Assembly (NCBI RefSeq): GCF_042242105.1
Contig: NC_092028.1
Coordinates: 13,997,338 to 14,061,337 of the forward strand
Length of the DNA: 64,000 nucleotides
Direction: 5' to 3'
From: Pempheris klunzingeri
Taxonomy: Eukaryota; Chordata; Actinopteri; Acropomatiformes; Pempheridae
Shown here: in pieces, positions 1-25,141 of the stretch
How the letters are laid out: each line of letters begins with the position of its first letter
Numbering within the stretch: the first letter of the stretch is position 1
The notes under the pieces: model-generated
Told to the model about the DNA's origin: nothing
Seen by the model: only the letters and a program-made list of their open reading frames with translations
Database searches by the model: none
Position numbers and translations under genes: made by a program

Positions 1-271
1 GTTAATACTAAACATACAATTTTCTTTATTTCTACAGCATCTCAAAATATTCAAGGTCTCAAACATGCATCATGTAACATCACTCACAAACACAAACTGA
101 AAGTAGTTGCAGTTGAGTTTTAGCTGGATCAAAATGACAAATTAGAGATGCTCTTCTTTAAACTGATGTGTGTTGTTCAGTTTCTGCTCTTGCATTCCTT
201 CCTTCCCCTCTTGTTGTCTGTCCTCCTCACCCTCCTCCAGCCACCACCCTCCTCCCTTTTGACACACTCAC

Positions 272-12480
<12,209 letters not shown>

Positions 12481-12548
12481 CCTTGCAGCTTCTTGACCCG
12501 GCCGGTGTGCTGATGTCCCGCGCGCCCTCCTGTCCTGCCTGAACGCGC

Positions 12549-12552
<4 letters not shown>

Positions 12553-12624
<72 letters not shown>
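12553..12624 (-). repeat. (GA)36 tract just upstream of the slc17a7 start codon
   Basis: A pure 72-bp TC run on the plus strand, so (GA)36 on the slc17a7 sense strand. It ends 73 bp upstream of the ATG at 12478-12480 and so lies in the 5' untranslated leader or core promoter. GA tracts in promoters can form non-B DNA and bind GAGA-type factors; whether this one does is unknown. Confidence 0.93.
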
Positions 12625-12627
<3 letters not shown>

Positions 12628-14027
12628 CCTCCGCACCAGCCTCCACTTCACTCCCTGATGAAGGTTTAGGCCTGATGATGTAGCTTGTGGTCTTTATTGG
12701 ATGATATATGAATTAATCACAAGTCTAACCCTATCTACCTATAAATTAAGGCAATTAATTACTAATGGATGTTTTGTCTCTCATGGTTACTCTAAGTGAG
12801 ATCTCTTCAAAAGAAGAGTTCAACCAGCACATAGAATCAAACTAATGGATCTCTAACAGAGGGACTTGTCGTGGCACCTCGTACGCCTACAGATAACACC
12901 TTTTAGCACCAAACTTGAGTAAATGTTAAGAGAACCCTTTTTAAAGAATCCATAACAGAAAAAAAAAAGATAATTAGTATAATAATTGGTATTGCTGAGC
13001 AAAAATATGCCTCTGCTGCCACAAATTCTTTTAATTTTCTCACTCCAAGTGAATATTTTCTAACTTCTGTAAAGGCCTTCATCTTTATACAGCTGTGATC
13101 TTGAGGGTGTTCAGGTTTGAGTGATGTCAAGATCATAAAAAGGTCCATCCAGTCAGGTTGCTGCCATCTAGAGGTTTATTTTAGCCCTCATCTAGTACAG
13201 TACAATACTGCTGCACTGAACACTTTGTGAACACATGTAAAAACATCGCTGTGGTCTTATGAGGTAAAATGATACAAATATAATGTAAAATAAAGTTTTT
13301 CATTGACATATTCACGTGTGTCATTCCACAACCAAACTAATTCACAAGAGAAATGAACAGAAATTCACAAACACACACACACACGCAAGTGCGCGCACAC
13401 ACAGTTCCTCAAGGTACAATGGTTTCATGCAAACCCATACTTCGCAGCTAAAAATACTCATCTCATCGTAAAGATTATTTGCTTTTTGCTATGTTGCTGC
13501 CTTCCTCAGATCACCAGCCAACTCAGTAATGACTTCCATGTGACATGAGGCTGGCAGAAACAATAGATAAACCTAGTCTGGCATGCTGATAGCTGGTCAA
13601 TGCCCTACTCTAAAACTTTCCATAACATCTTTGTTTCACCAAATATAGCAGCTTATTCCTTTTATATATTTATATATATATATGCAAGTGTTTTTATTTC
13701 TGAACAGTATGAGTGGTTCAGAAAATGAACGGAGGGAGGTACTACATGGAGGTGTTGTGGGTTCATAGCTACAGAATCTAAGTAGCTTTTTATTTCAATA
13801 TACCTTCACCGATATAAATAGCTAAAATAGGTTGTCAACAATATAGAGCTTGTTGAATATGACAAATGGGTGCAATCAAAAGACTCCTTCAGAGCAAGAA
13901 TACTTCTGTGTATGACTGCCCTCCCTTCACTTTGTAATCTCTCTTGCAGGATCTTGCTCTTGGACTTGGAGGTTTAAGATTTCAACATTTTGTCCTTTCA
14001 CAGATATCTACCCTCCCACAGCTGTGC
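12625..14027. other. Intergenic: slc17a7 upstream flank and slc6a16 3' flank
   Basis: This interval lies 5' of slc17a7 and 3' of the minus-strand slc6a16. It holds a short CA run near 13373-13384, an AT run near 13664-13683, and a candidate slc6a16 poly(A) signal at 13789-13794. No exon or RNA gene was recognised. Confidence 0.6.
13789..13794 (-). terminator. Candidate AATAAA poly(A) signal for slc6a16
   Basis: TTTATT on the plus strand reads AATAAA on the slc6a16 sense strand, about 235 bp past the stop codon. A second copy lies near 13693-13698. No transcript evidence is available, so this is positional inference. Confidence 0.35.
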
Positions 14028-17000
14028 TCACACCCCTGTATCCTGTTCCTCATCTTCCTCCTCCTGCTGGGGCAAGAGCCGATAGTGTTCGTTGCCCAAT
14101 GGCAGGAAGGCAATCCTGGGATGTGCCTCGGCTTCCTCAGAAGGGACTCTGTGGTGGGAGTTGGAATCCAGCGGCTCAGTGGAGCTGCACTTGGTGTACA
14201 TCTCACGGTGCATCTCCTGGCCACCGACCTCCTCAGAGCGAGTGTTACGGTTCTTCAACACAGAATGGATGTAGCCAATGGGAACGGGCAAGCTGGCAAA
14301 GACTATAAGAATGACAATCATAGCAAGGGCCCAGCCGGGGTACTCCAGAGTCATCTCAGAGGCCTGAAGAGAGGAAGAGCAGCGTGTCAGAGAGAAACGT
14401 GAGCAGGCACAGCGCTGCTCAAGTGTAAACTGTTTTTAATGTGGTACAAATTACTTCACCTATAAATATCCTGTTACTGACCATAAAAAAGTTAAGATTA
14501 AATGATTCCTGAGGGAAACAGCAGCTTATACTAGCATATCCACAGATAAAAGTATGAAAAAGGTGTAAATCCAAACAAAAATTCAGAACAAAATAATCAA
14601 ACACATTCAAATTACAATGAATAAATATTGAATTGATCATATTACAACATGTACCTCCACAGCTTGAAACAAATCAACAGTTGTTATTGTAGTTTTTGAG
14701 AAATATACATCGATGGCTCTAACAGGTTAGTTCATTCTCATAGGACAAAAAGCAGCAGTCCAGTGTCTTACTGTGCTTTGATTCCAGGCGGTATATGTGG
14801 GCGCTTTGAAGACCATGCGCAACAAACTGGCAGCCAGAAGACCAATCATTGCCAGTAAACAGACATATTTCCAAAGATACTTGTACACCACTGGAGGGCG
14901 CCATTTGAGCATGACTTCAATGTCATCCAGGAAGCTGCAGTGAGAAAAAAACATTTATATGAGATGCGGCTTTTCAAAATAAGAAATAAAACGGGCAGAG
15001 ACAAAAATGATTCAGTTGTGAAAAACTCTCAGAAATATTGGGCTCTTACCGATCTGTTCCATAAACCCACGCCACGCTAATGGTTTCAAAGATTACTACA
15101 ATAACCAACGGTAGAGTGGCAGAGTAGTCATCAAACATGGTCACAAAGTAGTTGCCTGAGCGCTGGGTGAAGACCAGTCCCATTAAGAAGCCCAAAGCAC
15201 AGCTGGACACTGAAAAACAAGTAAGATTGCAGACAGTGTTAGAAAAATAGCAGTTATCTTCACAAAGCCCATGATTTATGTATTTCTGATGTAATACACT
15301 TCTGTATTGTCAAAACCTTGATCGTGCTGTATTCTTCATTTCCTTCCATATTTCACATTTTTAACCGTGTACATCTTTAGTGTAACCATATATAATTAAA
15401 ACATCTATGCCTGTCATACAAAGCATCTCTTGACCTCCTGCTAACTTGTGTGTGTTACCAGTGAGAATGGTCCGGTGACGCCCCAAGACACCAAAATTGT
15501 CCATGAGAGGTGTGAGGATTCCCTGCATGGTGCCAAACATGGTGCTGAGGCCCAGGTTGAGCAGCATTAAGAAAAACAGAGTGGACCAGAAGGGGCTGGC
15601 GGGGAAAAGGGCCATCACTTCAGTGAACGCTATGAACGCCAGGCCTGTCCCTTCAACACCCTGCGCTCGCACAAAAGGAAGACACAAAAGGTAGATAGAA
15701 GGAGTCTGAACAAGAATTTCATGAATGTTAACTGAAGATCGCAAGCAAGTATTTGGTGGCTCCATGCACTTTCAGTCGACAGCGTTCGATAGCACCGTAC
15801 CAGAAGCACAGAGGATGGAGGAGGAGGAGGGTGAGTCAGTTCTTCCCTGTGCCAACAATGTGCTACTTAATCTGAGTCGACTGTATCTGCATTTCATGCT
15901 GAATTGGCTCACATTTAAAACTACATCAGAAACAGCTTTGCACATTTGTGGTAGATCAAAACATGTCTGACGGATATCTGCCCTGTTGAGTTACATTTAT
16001 AGAAAAATAAACGTTTTCAGTACAAAAATATACACCTCCTGTACCTCTAATTTTGAGAGTATGACTTTTTTAGATAAAATAAACACTGTTAGATAACATG
16101 ACTTTTAGTACCCCTTTGCCTGTTTCTTTAGTTTCTTCTTTCACTCCTCTATCACAGCTTGCCTCCATCTCTCCTACAGACCTACTAGATATAGTCTGCC
16201 ATATGTTTTCTTCCTCTTGCTAGCTGGATATTTTACAGTACCTCACAGATTCCTCAGGGGTCCTTGGAACCTCAGCACTCCACCTACTTACTATTGGTAT
16301 AGAAAGATTCACCTCCGTTTGAATCCCCGATTTTCTTTTTTGAGCAAGCCGATGTCCAGCACCTCATAAAGCAACATGTGGTGATCCACCTTCTAGCCAG
16401 ATCTGTTTCACACCAAACTCCTCAACGTTAAAATATGATTGCTGCTTCACTATTTGACAATATGCTTTGATTTGCTTTTTTTTTTCATTGTTTTGAGATT
16501 CTTTTTATCTGTTAAATGATTCTCCTGAATGCGCTTTGTGGTTTTATCTCCTTTTGAAGCACGTTGGGACATAACCCTTATATGAAGAAAGTTTATTCAA
16601 ATTATATCTCAGGGATACCTTATTCATCTCCTCCTCCAGACTGCAGTCAGTGATGTTAGGACCCACCACGGAGCTGTGGTGACTGTACCACTCTCTGTAT
16701 TCAGCTATAGACACAGAGCTTGGATCCGTCATGTTGATCCAAGGCCAACCAAGGCCAACCAAGTGGTGGTTAGATTCATGGGATGCCATGACACTTAGAA
16801 GACCAAGATTTCTGGAAGAGATTAGAGTAAGATATAAAAGTCAGACTATATCTGTTGTAAGACAAAGACATTCACTCAAATATTATGGTAAATTGCAAAT
16901 ATTAAGAATTGTCAATACGATTATTAAATTACGAACATGCTAAATATCAGGAATAATTGTATTAATGTACTTAAAGAACATCGACTTTGAAAACACTGAG

Positions 17001-20000
17001 AATTTTACAAATTTATGGACTCATATGAAAGTAGTTCTTTTGCCAGCATTCAAAATTATGTGTTTAATAATGGACTGACCAATTATTCCAATACCAATAT
17101 CCACGCACACATCCTTACTTAGCCACGCAGCGTAGTGCGATGTTCTTGGCACGGAAACCCAGCACGACGAAAACCACAAGCGAGGCCAGAACAGATGTCA
17201 TGAAGTTGATGGCAGAGACCATTAACGCGTCCCTGTGGCAGTTGTTGTGGACCGGATTGTAGGAGGAATATGCAATAACGGAGCCATAACCCAGTCCAAG
17301 GGCAAAAAACACTTGTGTAGCTGCCTGTCGCCACACCTGGACATTACCCCAGATTTCCAACTGAAAAATACCACAAAGTAACATCTCAGTACATCTAAAT
17401 TATTGTAAACACAACAAAACTTGTTCTTAATACTCATAAACATTTGCCATTTGGTATTCATCACATAAAAATATAAAACAAGAGAAGAAATGTAGAACAA
17501 ACGTTAAGAGAGCAACATGAATATGATCAAACACGTGATGAAATCTGTGCTTACTTTAGGATAAAACATATAGGCGATTCCATCTATTGCACCGTCCAAC
17601 ATCAACCCTCTGATGAGGAAGATAAAGAGCACCACGTAGGGAAAGACTGACGAGAAGTACATCACCTAGAGTTGGAAAAACAAACAAAGGACGATTCTGA
17701 TTTCTGAAAACGACACAAGCATGAGTGTGTATGTTTGCTGAAGTATTGGTTGTTCTGAATCAGTGGGGCTGTGGTGAAGAACAGAAGAGAGGTTAACTTA
17801 CCTTTGCAGAAGACTTGATGCCCTTGATCATAGCCAAGGACACGATTGTCCAAGCAGCCAACAAACAGCCTGTCATAATGGGGTTAAACTCTCCGGATTC
17901 TTTGATTGAATTTGTGATGTTAAGGGCTTTCCGAAACCAGAAATATGACGTTGGGGAAGAACTTGCACATTCTTTCACTGTTGAGTGAGGACAGAAAAGT
18001 AAAGACCTTGAACTGGCATCTACGTGACCTCTCCTGTTAATAACTCAAATTTACTTCTCTGTTATGCCAGTACCTGTGTCATTCGTGGTTACATCAACAG
18101 GACATTGCTCCCATGGCAGAGGATACTGAAAAGAATTACCCATGTAGAAGAGGCTCCATGCAATGATAACATTGTAGTAAAGAGCCACGTAGAAACACAC
18201 CTAGAGGAGAAAAAAGGGTTCATGAATGATTTGCTTAATAAATCATCAATATTTACATAACAAGTCCTTGAGATATAGAATACAGTATGTGCTGCCCTGT
18301 ATGTTGTTTATTCTGCCTGAAAAAAATCTTTCAAGGTCAACAATGTTTTCCAAGTGGGAACAGCAAATCTCAAATGATCTGAGATAGGATTTTCTACTTC
18401 AATGCATGTGTAACCCAAAAGTTATAATTAAGCTGTAAGGGTAAAGGTATGCTTAAAGTGTAGCCACAATGAATTGTGACATCAACAAAGACTGGGACTA
18501 ACTGAGCAATGAGGCTTTTTGGAAAAACATGGGCGTATAAGCGTACAAGTGTACATCTGTGTGCTGCACGGGCACAGAAACTTCTTGTCCACTCTGTGTT
18601 TGCTTTGTCCCGTCTGTAGAGAAAAGTGTTACGCAACAAACTGCCAGCACTGCGCAAGGCCTCTCTCATGTTACAGCATGGCAGAAAGTCATCGCTGTCC
18701 TTTCTTAAATATACACAAGGTGCAATAAAAAGAAAGTTGTTAACAGGAAAGTAATACAAGAGGTAGCACATGTTACAGCGTCTAATGAGACAAGTGGAGG
18801 AAGATGTTCCTGCTTATGAATCTTGATGATGAACCTATTTAAAACCCAAAAGTGGAAAAAAAAACAACAACCAGCTACCAAACCACAGCAACCTATCTGA
18901 AATACTATGAGCTATGAGTAATCATTTTTGCTGACGAGTGTGTAAACGTCAACCTTTTTTTAAAGTTGAGTTTTTCATAGGTAAGGTACCTTACAGAAAT
19001 CAGAATGGAAGAAGATTTTATTGCTTCCCCATTTGAGTTTTCATTTGTCCCAACTAACAAATAATCCAAAGTATAACATTTTAGACGTTCAGGAATAGTT
19101 CAATCCTCAAAAAAAATGTAACTAAATACAAAACAATCAAAATCCTCACCATGCAGCTGGAGTAACCAATTCCTGCCAACTTTGGAGAAATGTGCTTCCA
19201 AACACCGATGCTGCCCTGTCGAATGCTCTGGCCAGCTGCCAGCTCCATGAAAAACAGGGGAACTCCCACAATCGTTAGAAGAAAAACATACAGTAGCATG
19301 AAGGCCCCTGGAAGGAAGGAAAGATGATTTAATCAATCAATCACTGAATCTTTATTTATATAGCGTCAATTCATAACAGTGTTATCTCAAAACGCTTTCC
19401 ATAAAGAGCAGGTCTAGACCAAACTCTTTAATTAAGAGAGAGACCCAACGATTCAGGAATTCAAAATTAAGGATTGAAGAATCCTCACATGAGCAAGCAT
19501 CAGAAACATATAAAAACATAAAGGCATATATACACACGTGCCTCACTTAGTACTTCCATTCTTAGTTTTTTTTTCATATCTGTGTTTGATCATAATTAGC
19601 AGCTTGCCTCATTTCAATTGTTCTTTATTATGTGTTGCCTTATGTTTGCAGTGTTTTCCAGCATCAAAAAGCCCCCTATAAAAAAACAGGAAAAGTTGTG
19701 TGACTGTGATGATCAGTCAAATCCCCTAAGTAGAAAAGTACAATTCTTTCTTTAAAGACACTCACCTCCTCCATTTTGGTGGCACAGGTATGGGAACCTC
19801 CACACATTCCCTAAGCCCACACTGAACCCCACCTGGGCCAGCACATACTGGATCTTGGAGTCCCATGCTGGCCGATCTTCATTGCATGTATCAGCTCCAT
19901 CTTGACTGTGCACAGTTGTAAGCTGAGTTTCAGACTGGCCCTCGCCCAGCCAGGCTCCATCCTCGTTGCTGTCCAGTGGCGGTTTCTCCGTCTTTTCGTA

Positions 20001-20003
20001 CAC
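14028..20003 (-). CDS. slc6a16: SLC6-family orphan transporter (NTT5, slc6a16-like), 11 coding exons, start unresolved
   Basis: Neurotransmitter:sodium symporter of the NTT4/NTT5 orphan branch, a twelve-helix membrane protein. Exons on the minus strand: 19766-20003 (upstream end open), 19150-19307, 18074-18200, 17802-17977, 17555-17665, 17119-17360, 16619-16811, 15459-15660, 15050-15209, 14772-14934 and 14028-14363 (stop). Phases agree throughout, giving about 700 residues, close to the family's ~730. Helix 1 carries [18 protein letters not shown], the Na+/substrate-site motif; later come [60 protein letters not shown] and [21 protein letters not shown]-glycosylation sequons (NMT, NIT) lie in the loop encoded at 16619-16811. 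No in-frame ATG precedes the first exon's conserved part; upstream codons run to a TAA, so the start is probably in an unrecognised upstream exon. Linkage to slc17a7 supports slc6a16 over slc6a17. Confidence 0.88.
19335..19515. repeat. Dispersed repeat fragment in slc6a16 intron 1
   Basis: The text 'tttatttatatagcgtcaat' followed by 'gagcaggtctagacca', 'gagagacccaacgattc' and 'catgagcaagcat' matches my memory of a very common percomorph interspersed (LINE-tail-like) repeat. It is truncated and mutated. Family name and orientation are not certain. Confidence 0.55.
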
Positions 20004-21449
20004 AAAGAAGAATGGGTAAACTTCACTGATGATTAGTTGATACCGAGATGCTTATTGACATGGTGCAGTCCACATAGAATGTAAAAATATGTTTATAATT
20101 AACTTTTGCACGTGCAAAAGAAATATGTGTAAAGACAAGTCAATCCGCCCACATCTGCAAACAAAGAGAACGTATGTAAGAATCTATTTTCAGGATGTCA
20201 AAACAAGCTGATGCTCCGCACCACCACTGAACGTGTTTGAGTGTCACTTATCATTTATCAGAAACCACAAGAGCCTATAACAACATGTGAGGTGTGCAGT
20301 CCCTGGGGGGGGGGGGGGGACTAAAGACTACTGAGAGTCTAGAAGAGGGAAAGTGAATGTGCTAAACTCTGGCCTCTAGCTCTCATCTGCCAAGTGAAAA
20401 CACAGTTGTAAGGCCTATGTGCTGTAACTCATGCAGCTCTCCAATTTCATACATAAACAGGGCTGATGTGCAGATCTGCTCCATGTGGAAAAAGGTGGGA
20501 TTCTGAGCTCCTGTCTGTGCACAACTCTTTTAGTTCATACATTTTAGTTTAAAGTTCTCACCTTTAAGGTTTTTATGAAATCAAACATTTTTGATTATTT
20601 ATCTTAAGAACTTTAACAGCAATAAAAATGTGTTGTTTGACAGGAGGTTGACTAAAGTAGGTTTACACTGTCAAGGCATCATTAGGTAACATTCCCAAAG
20701 TATAAAACATTCTGTGTTATACTGCAGTTTGTTATGTGAAGATTATCCAGATAAAAAGGTGATTAGATGATCTGGATTCTCTGCTATTTCAGTTACAACA
20801 ATGCATAGAAATCCCCAATATCAAGTTTCACTGTTAAAAAAAGAAGAAGAAGAAAAGAAGAATGTATTTCAAAATAGAAGCAGATCATCAGACTACACAC
20901 TCTCAAAAACTTAGATGTTAACTCAGATGAGTGGGCAGGATCCAAAATGCCTTAAGAAGAGCCAAACTGGCTTTAGGACATGACCTAGCTGGATCATTTG
21001 TATGCGCCCCTGCTAGTATCAGCTGGTGAGAATGGAAAATTACAAGAGGTGTATGACCCAGAGGAGTATGTGACTGGTTAAAACACATGGCCACACAAGT
21101 CAGGTGATTTCAGAAATGCATATACACACAGATACAGAAGAGTGCGAGAGTGACAAAAATATGCATGTGCTCACAGGAGGTGGGGAGAGCAGTAGCCATT
21201 AGGCAGAACTCCTGGTGAAGGAGTGATAGTCTTTGGTGACATGAGGGTGGGAGTGGGTGGAAACCCACTGGGAGGTGTTATGTTCACATTGGTTCACACA
21301 GTGGGTGGTGCTGAGGTGCATGGGTAGACCATGTAGTGGTTACAGTTGTTAACTAGGCAGGAGAAAGGCTATTAAGATTTATTTCAACACTTGTTTATCG
21401 TGGACCAAACAGGCTTTTGGTGTAGCAGTGGTGTCACATGTGTGTCAAA

Positions 21450-21760
21450 CATTATCCAACATTAGTTGTTTAATTGATGAGTCAGTGATCACAAAAATAC
21501 ATCTGCAACAATTTTGATAATAAAGTCATCATACATGTGATCTAATAAGCAAATAAACCAAACATTCACTGATTCCAGCTTCTCAAATGTGAGATTTTGC
21601 TGCTTTTCTGTTTTATATTATTGAATATCTTTGGTTTTGGACCTAGCAGGATGTTTAGCAGGATGTTTGAAGATGTATTTTTTCAGTGATTCATGGTTTT
21701 TTGTAGACTTAACTTCTACATATTAATTGATGAAAATAATTGCTAGATGCAATAAAGTCT
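21450..21760. repeat. Second relic of the AT-rich teleost dispersed family
   Basis: Landmarks 'caacaattttgataataaag', 'tccagcttctcaaatgtgag', 'ttgctgcttttctgtttta' and 'gaatatctttggttttgga' occur in the order expected of the same abundant percomorph family as the copy near 8.1 kb. Diverged, boundaries approximate, assigned from memory. Confidence 0.55.
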
Positions 21761-22243
21761 GGCAATCAGATCTGTGAGTAATCTTCGTGGCACATCTCTT
21801 TCCATTCAAAGAAAAACAACCCTTCAAAACGACTGAAATTCAAAGAACCGAGCTAATCTTAAAATGTTAAGTTTGTTATTGAAACAGGTTTGCACAATGT
21901 AGATACAGCTCAACTCAGATTTATGATATTTGGATATATCAGTGCATCCTCAAGCTCCTCAACACAGTGAACTTGTATAAAGCAGTGTACGCAGGCTTAA
22001 AGAGGGAGGCTGTTGTATTTCATGCTTATATCCTCTTTTTTGAAGCTGTAAAGAGGATTTTAATATGCTTTTAATTTATCACACATCTTCAAAAGAAGTG
22101 GAAAAATTCTGCATGTTTATTCTTCAGTTCTTTGCACACTACTGTAGCTACTGTATTTTTGACTTTCCTCCTTTTTTCTATAATTGGCTAACCTTAAATT
22201 ATCTTCTTGACCCACAGGCCCCTTCCCCCACAGTCAGGCACAA

Positions 22244-22245
<2 letters not shown>

Positions 22246-22324
<79 letters not shown>
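22246..22324. repeat. (CA)39 microsatellite
   Basis: Uninterrupted CA run of about 79 bp in intergenic DNA. It creates long poly-His/Thr reading frames that are not genes. Confidence 0.97.
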
Positions 22325-22325
<1 letters not shown>

Positions 22326-23464
22326 ACAGCTGTACATTTTTACCTATTGGACAGTCAGGGTCTATCTATGGATACAGCTGGAAAACAGGCACCCACACTT
22401 CTGTGCTCAGTGAACAGTAATAACACTAGTAAATAAACAAAAGCACTCAGCAGTGGTGCAACCTGCAAAAACTAATCTCTAAAAACGACTTCTAAGAACA
22501 ATTTTTCTGAACATTTATAAACAACTGAAACAATTTTAGAAACTTTGTGCTGATATAGTTAGACTGGATCACATCTCCAGTAGTCTAAGATATTACTGAC
22601 TTTGCTGTAAAGTTGTTTTTCTTTATCAATGTCAAGTTATCTAACTGGTACAACTGGTGGCCACTAAAATGGGATAAAAATAACATAGATCCCATGTGCC
22701 AGTGTGTCTTCTTAATGTTTATTATTAGTGTGTTGTAATATCAGAACAGGTAGCCAGCAGTTAAAAGCAATTGCAGTATATGTTGTGTTTAAATTCCCCC
22801 AAATGCAATCTTTGTTGCTCAATACATGTCATAATGTACCCTGTAATAGGTACAAATAAATAAAAATACTTCCAGTGTTAAGTTGCCAGTTTGTTACCCC
22901 GTTATTTCCTAACTTCACATCTTGTATCTACATTTATGTGTAAGAGCGTATTACACTGGTACACCATTAGAACTACTTAAGAACTACATACGACATCTAT
23001 GCTCTTGAAAGGTGCTATATAAGTACCCACTTACTTACTTTTACGCTGTAAAATTGGGAAAGGTTATGCTGTATGTTGCAGACCGTAATCTAGAGCGTTA
23101 GCAATTCTTCTTGGTAATGATGCCATATTTAATCCCTGTGTTTACACAGTAAATACAGTAACTGAATGCAACTGGCGTGCTGCTGTATTTTGAGTACACA
23201 TTCATTTTATCAGAAAAACTCTAAATAACTACAGTCTGAATGATACACTGAGATGTTTAAACTGACTGAGTGATGAACAACAAAAAGACGTGATGCTATG
23301 CAATGGCCTGCAGTAAATACTGCCTTACATAGCAATAACCTTCAATTTTGTCAAAACCGCTACTCAGTGTATTGTGTGTTGGATTGTGTTACACTAAAAT
23401 ATCTAATATGCGTTGAGGAGGAACATAATGCAGTTTTATAAAACACCACCACTAACTACAACCA

Positions 23465-23852
23465 CAAAAATGAAAACATTTCAAAATACCTCTCCAACAC
23501 AGTCAACAGCAGATGAAAATAAATTAGTAGTATGTATTACATGACTCTTGTATTGGATCACAGAGATTTCTCAGATTCAGCTCAGTGTAGTCAAACATAG
23601 ACAAATGTGGAGAGACTTATTGATATCCAAGATCTGAGACCAGGTCTCTTATATCTTGTTCCGGTTTTGTTTGCTTTTAGATTTTTGCTGTCTTTCAGCT
23701 ACACCTAAATGCATTACAGAAACAGGGGATAAGAAGGTAAGATCTGTCTGTCACACATATTCAGTATGTACAGCATATTGTTTTATGCCTTGAAACATTA
23801 AACAGCACGAGTACGTGTGTCTCAGTGTGCAGACACCCCAACCTCCACAAAC
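23465..23852. repeat. Local direct duplication, copy 1
   Basis: Two near-identical blocks match copy 2 at 24669-25141 in the same orientation. The first block (from 23465) lies 1,204 bp from its partner; the second (from 23701, 'acacctaaatgcattacaga') lies 1,302 bp away, because this copy lacks about 100 bp in the middle. This copy also carries a small extra segment near 23740. High identity suggests recent origin. Confidence 0.85.
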
Positions 23853-24497
23853 AGAATTCAGCCCCTTTCACACACACACACACAATTTTACATGTTGACG
23901 TTATGTTTGACAAGGTGCCAGATTCTTTCTTTTCTGTCAAAGTCTCGGTGGAAATATGCATATTCAGGACCTCATAACATAGCTTGCCATACAAATTCAA
24001 CTTTTGTTCAAGCCAGATGCTACAGGATAAAGATCAGCGATATCTTGTCAACATTTGTAGGCTTGTGTCAGTACTTCAAAACTGAGCAGCTCACAAGATC
24101 TATTGCAGTGCAGATGTCTGCATTGAGCAAAATATCCAACAAATAACTACAAATCACACGAGCAACCACAATGTATGGGAACATAATCTTGTGGTTAACA
24201 TACAAAAGGACCAAAAGAGGCAGAAAGCTATCAAGGCATTCTGCTGTCATAGAAGTCACAGCTGTGACACAATAGCACCAAAGAGCTACAGACTGGTAGC
24301 TACAGTATATTATCAACTATAATCCACCAGCAGTGGGATATTAATCCACAGAGAGATTATCAAGTGTATTCAGTGGCTTTCTCTACCTGCCCTATCGTGT
24401 TTTAGGGCTGGAATTTATCTCTGCATACATTTAATGGAAGGATATGGGCCAACACCCTGCACAGGTGTACATAAGAAAATATACATATATTTCCCTC

Positions 24498-24498
<1 letters not shown>

Positions 24499-24532
<34 letters not shown>
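24499..24532. repeat. (CA)17 microsatellite
   Basis: Short uninterrupted CA run between the two copies of the local duplication. Confidence 0.93.
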
Positions 24533-24535
<3 letters not shown>

Positions 24536-24668
24536 AGTACTGCATAACCTGAGTAGCTATCAATCATGGACACACTTACTTATTTTTCCCCCTTCGATGT
24601 AGCTTATTGCCTTGGGAACAACATGGAAAACTACATCCGCGTACATTCTGTTTCACTATATACATTTG

Positions 24669-25141
24669 CAAAAATGAAAGCATTTCAAAATACCTCTCCA
24701 ACACAGTCAACAGCAGATGAAAATAAATTAGTAGTATGTATTACATGACTCTTGTATTGGATCACAGAGATTTCTCAGATTCAGCTCAGTGTAGTCAAAC
24801 ATAGACAAATGTGGAGAGACTTATTGATATCCAAGATCTGAAACCAGGTCTCTTATACCTTGTTTTGTTTGCAGCCTTTTATGAAAACACCAAAAGCCAT
24901 GGCCAGCCTTTATCTAGCTGGACAATTAAAGTTGATTATGTTTAACTGTGGAGCTTTCAGATACACTATTTTTTGCTCTCTTTCAGCTTGTGTGATTACT
25001 TTACACCTAAATGCATTACAGAAACAGGGGATAAGAAGGTCTCACATATTCAGTATGTACAGCATATTGTTTTATGCCTTGAAACATTAAACAGCACAAG
25101 TATGTGTGTCTCAGTGTGCAGACACCCCAACCTCCACAAAC
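24669..25141. repeat. Local direct duplication, copy 2 (longer)
   Basis: Partner of the copy at 23465-23852, with about 100 extra bases between its two conserved blocks near 24870-25000. Both copies start around 'caaaaatgaaa' and stop just after 'cctccacaaac'. Neither contains a supportable exon. It may be a tandem segmental duplication or two insertions of one unclassified element. Confidence 0.85.

Noticed and set aside
13944-14402. 152-residue plus-strand frame
   Set aside because: Antisense shadow of the last slc6a16 exon, whose minus-strand frame matches the transporter C-terminus.
16520-16606. LINE-tail-like text 'gaagcacgttgggacataac' near an slc6a16 exon
   Set aside because: Resemblance to repeat 3' ends is too weak and short to annotate.
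22065-22436. Plus-strand frames rich in His-Thr repeats
   Set aside because: They are translations of the (CA)n microsatellite, with no family resemblance.
24566-25090. Plus-strand frames in the duplicated block
   Set aside because: Same words recur in copy 1 with disrupted frames; no splice signals or domain support.
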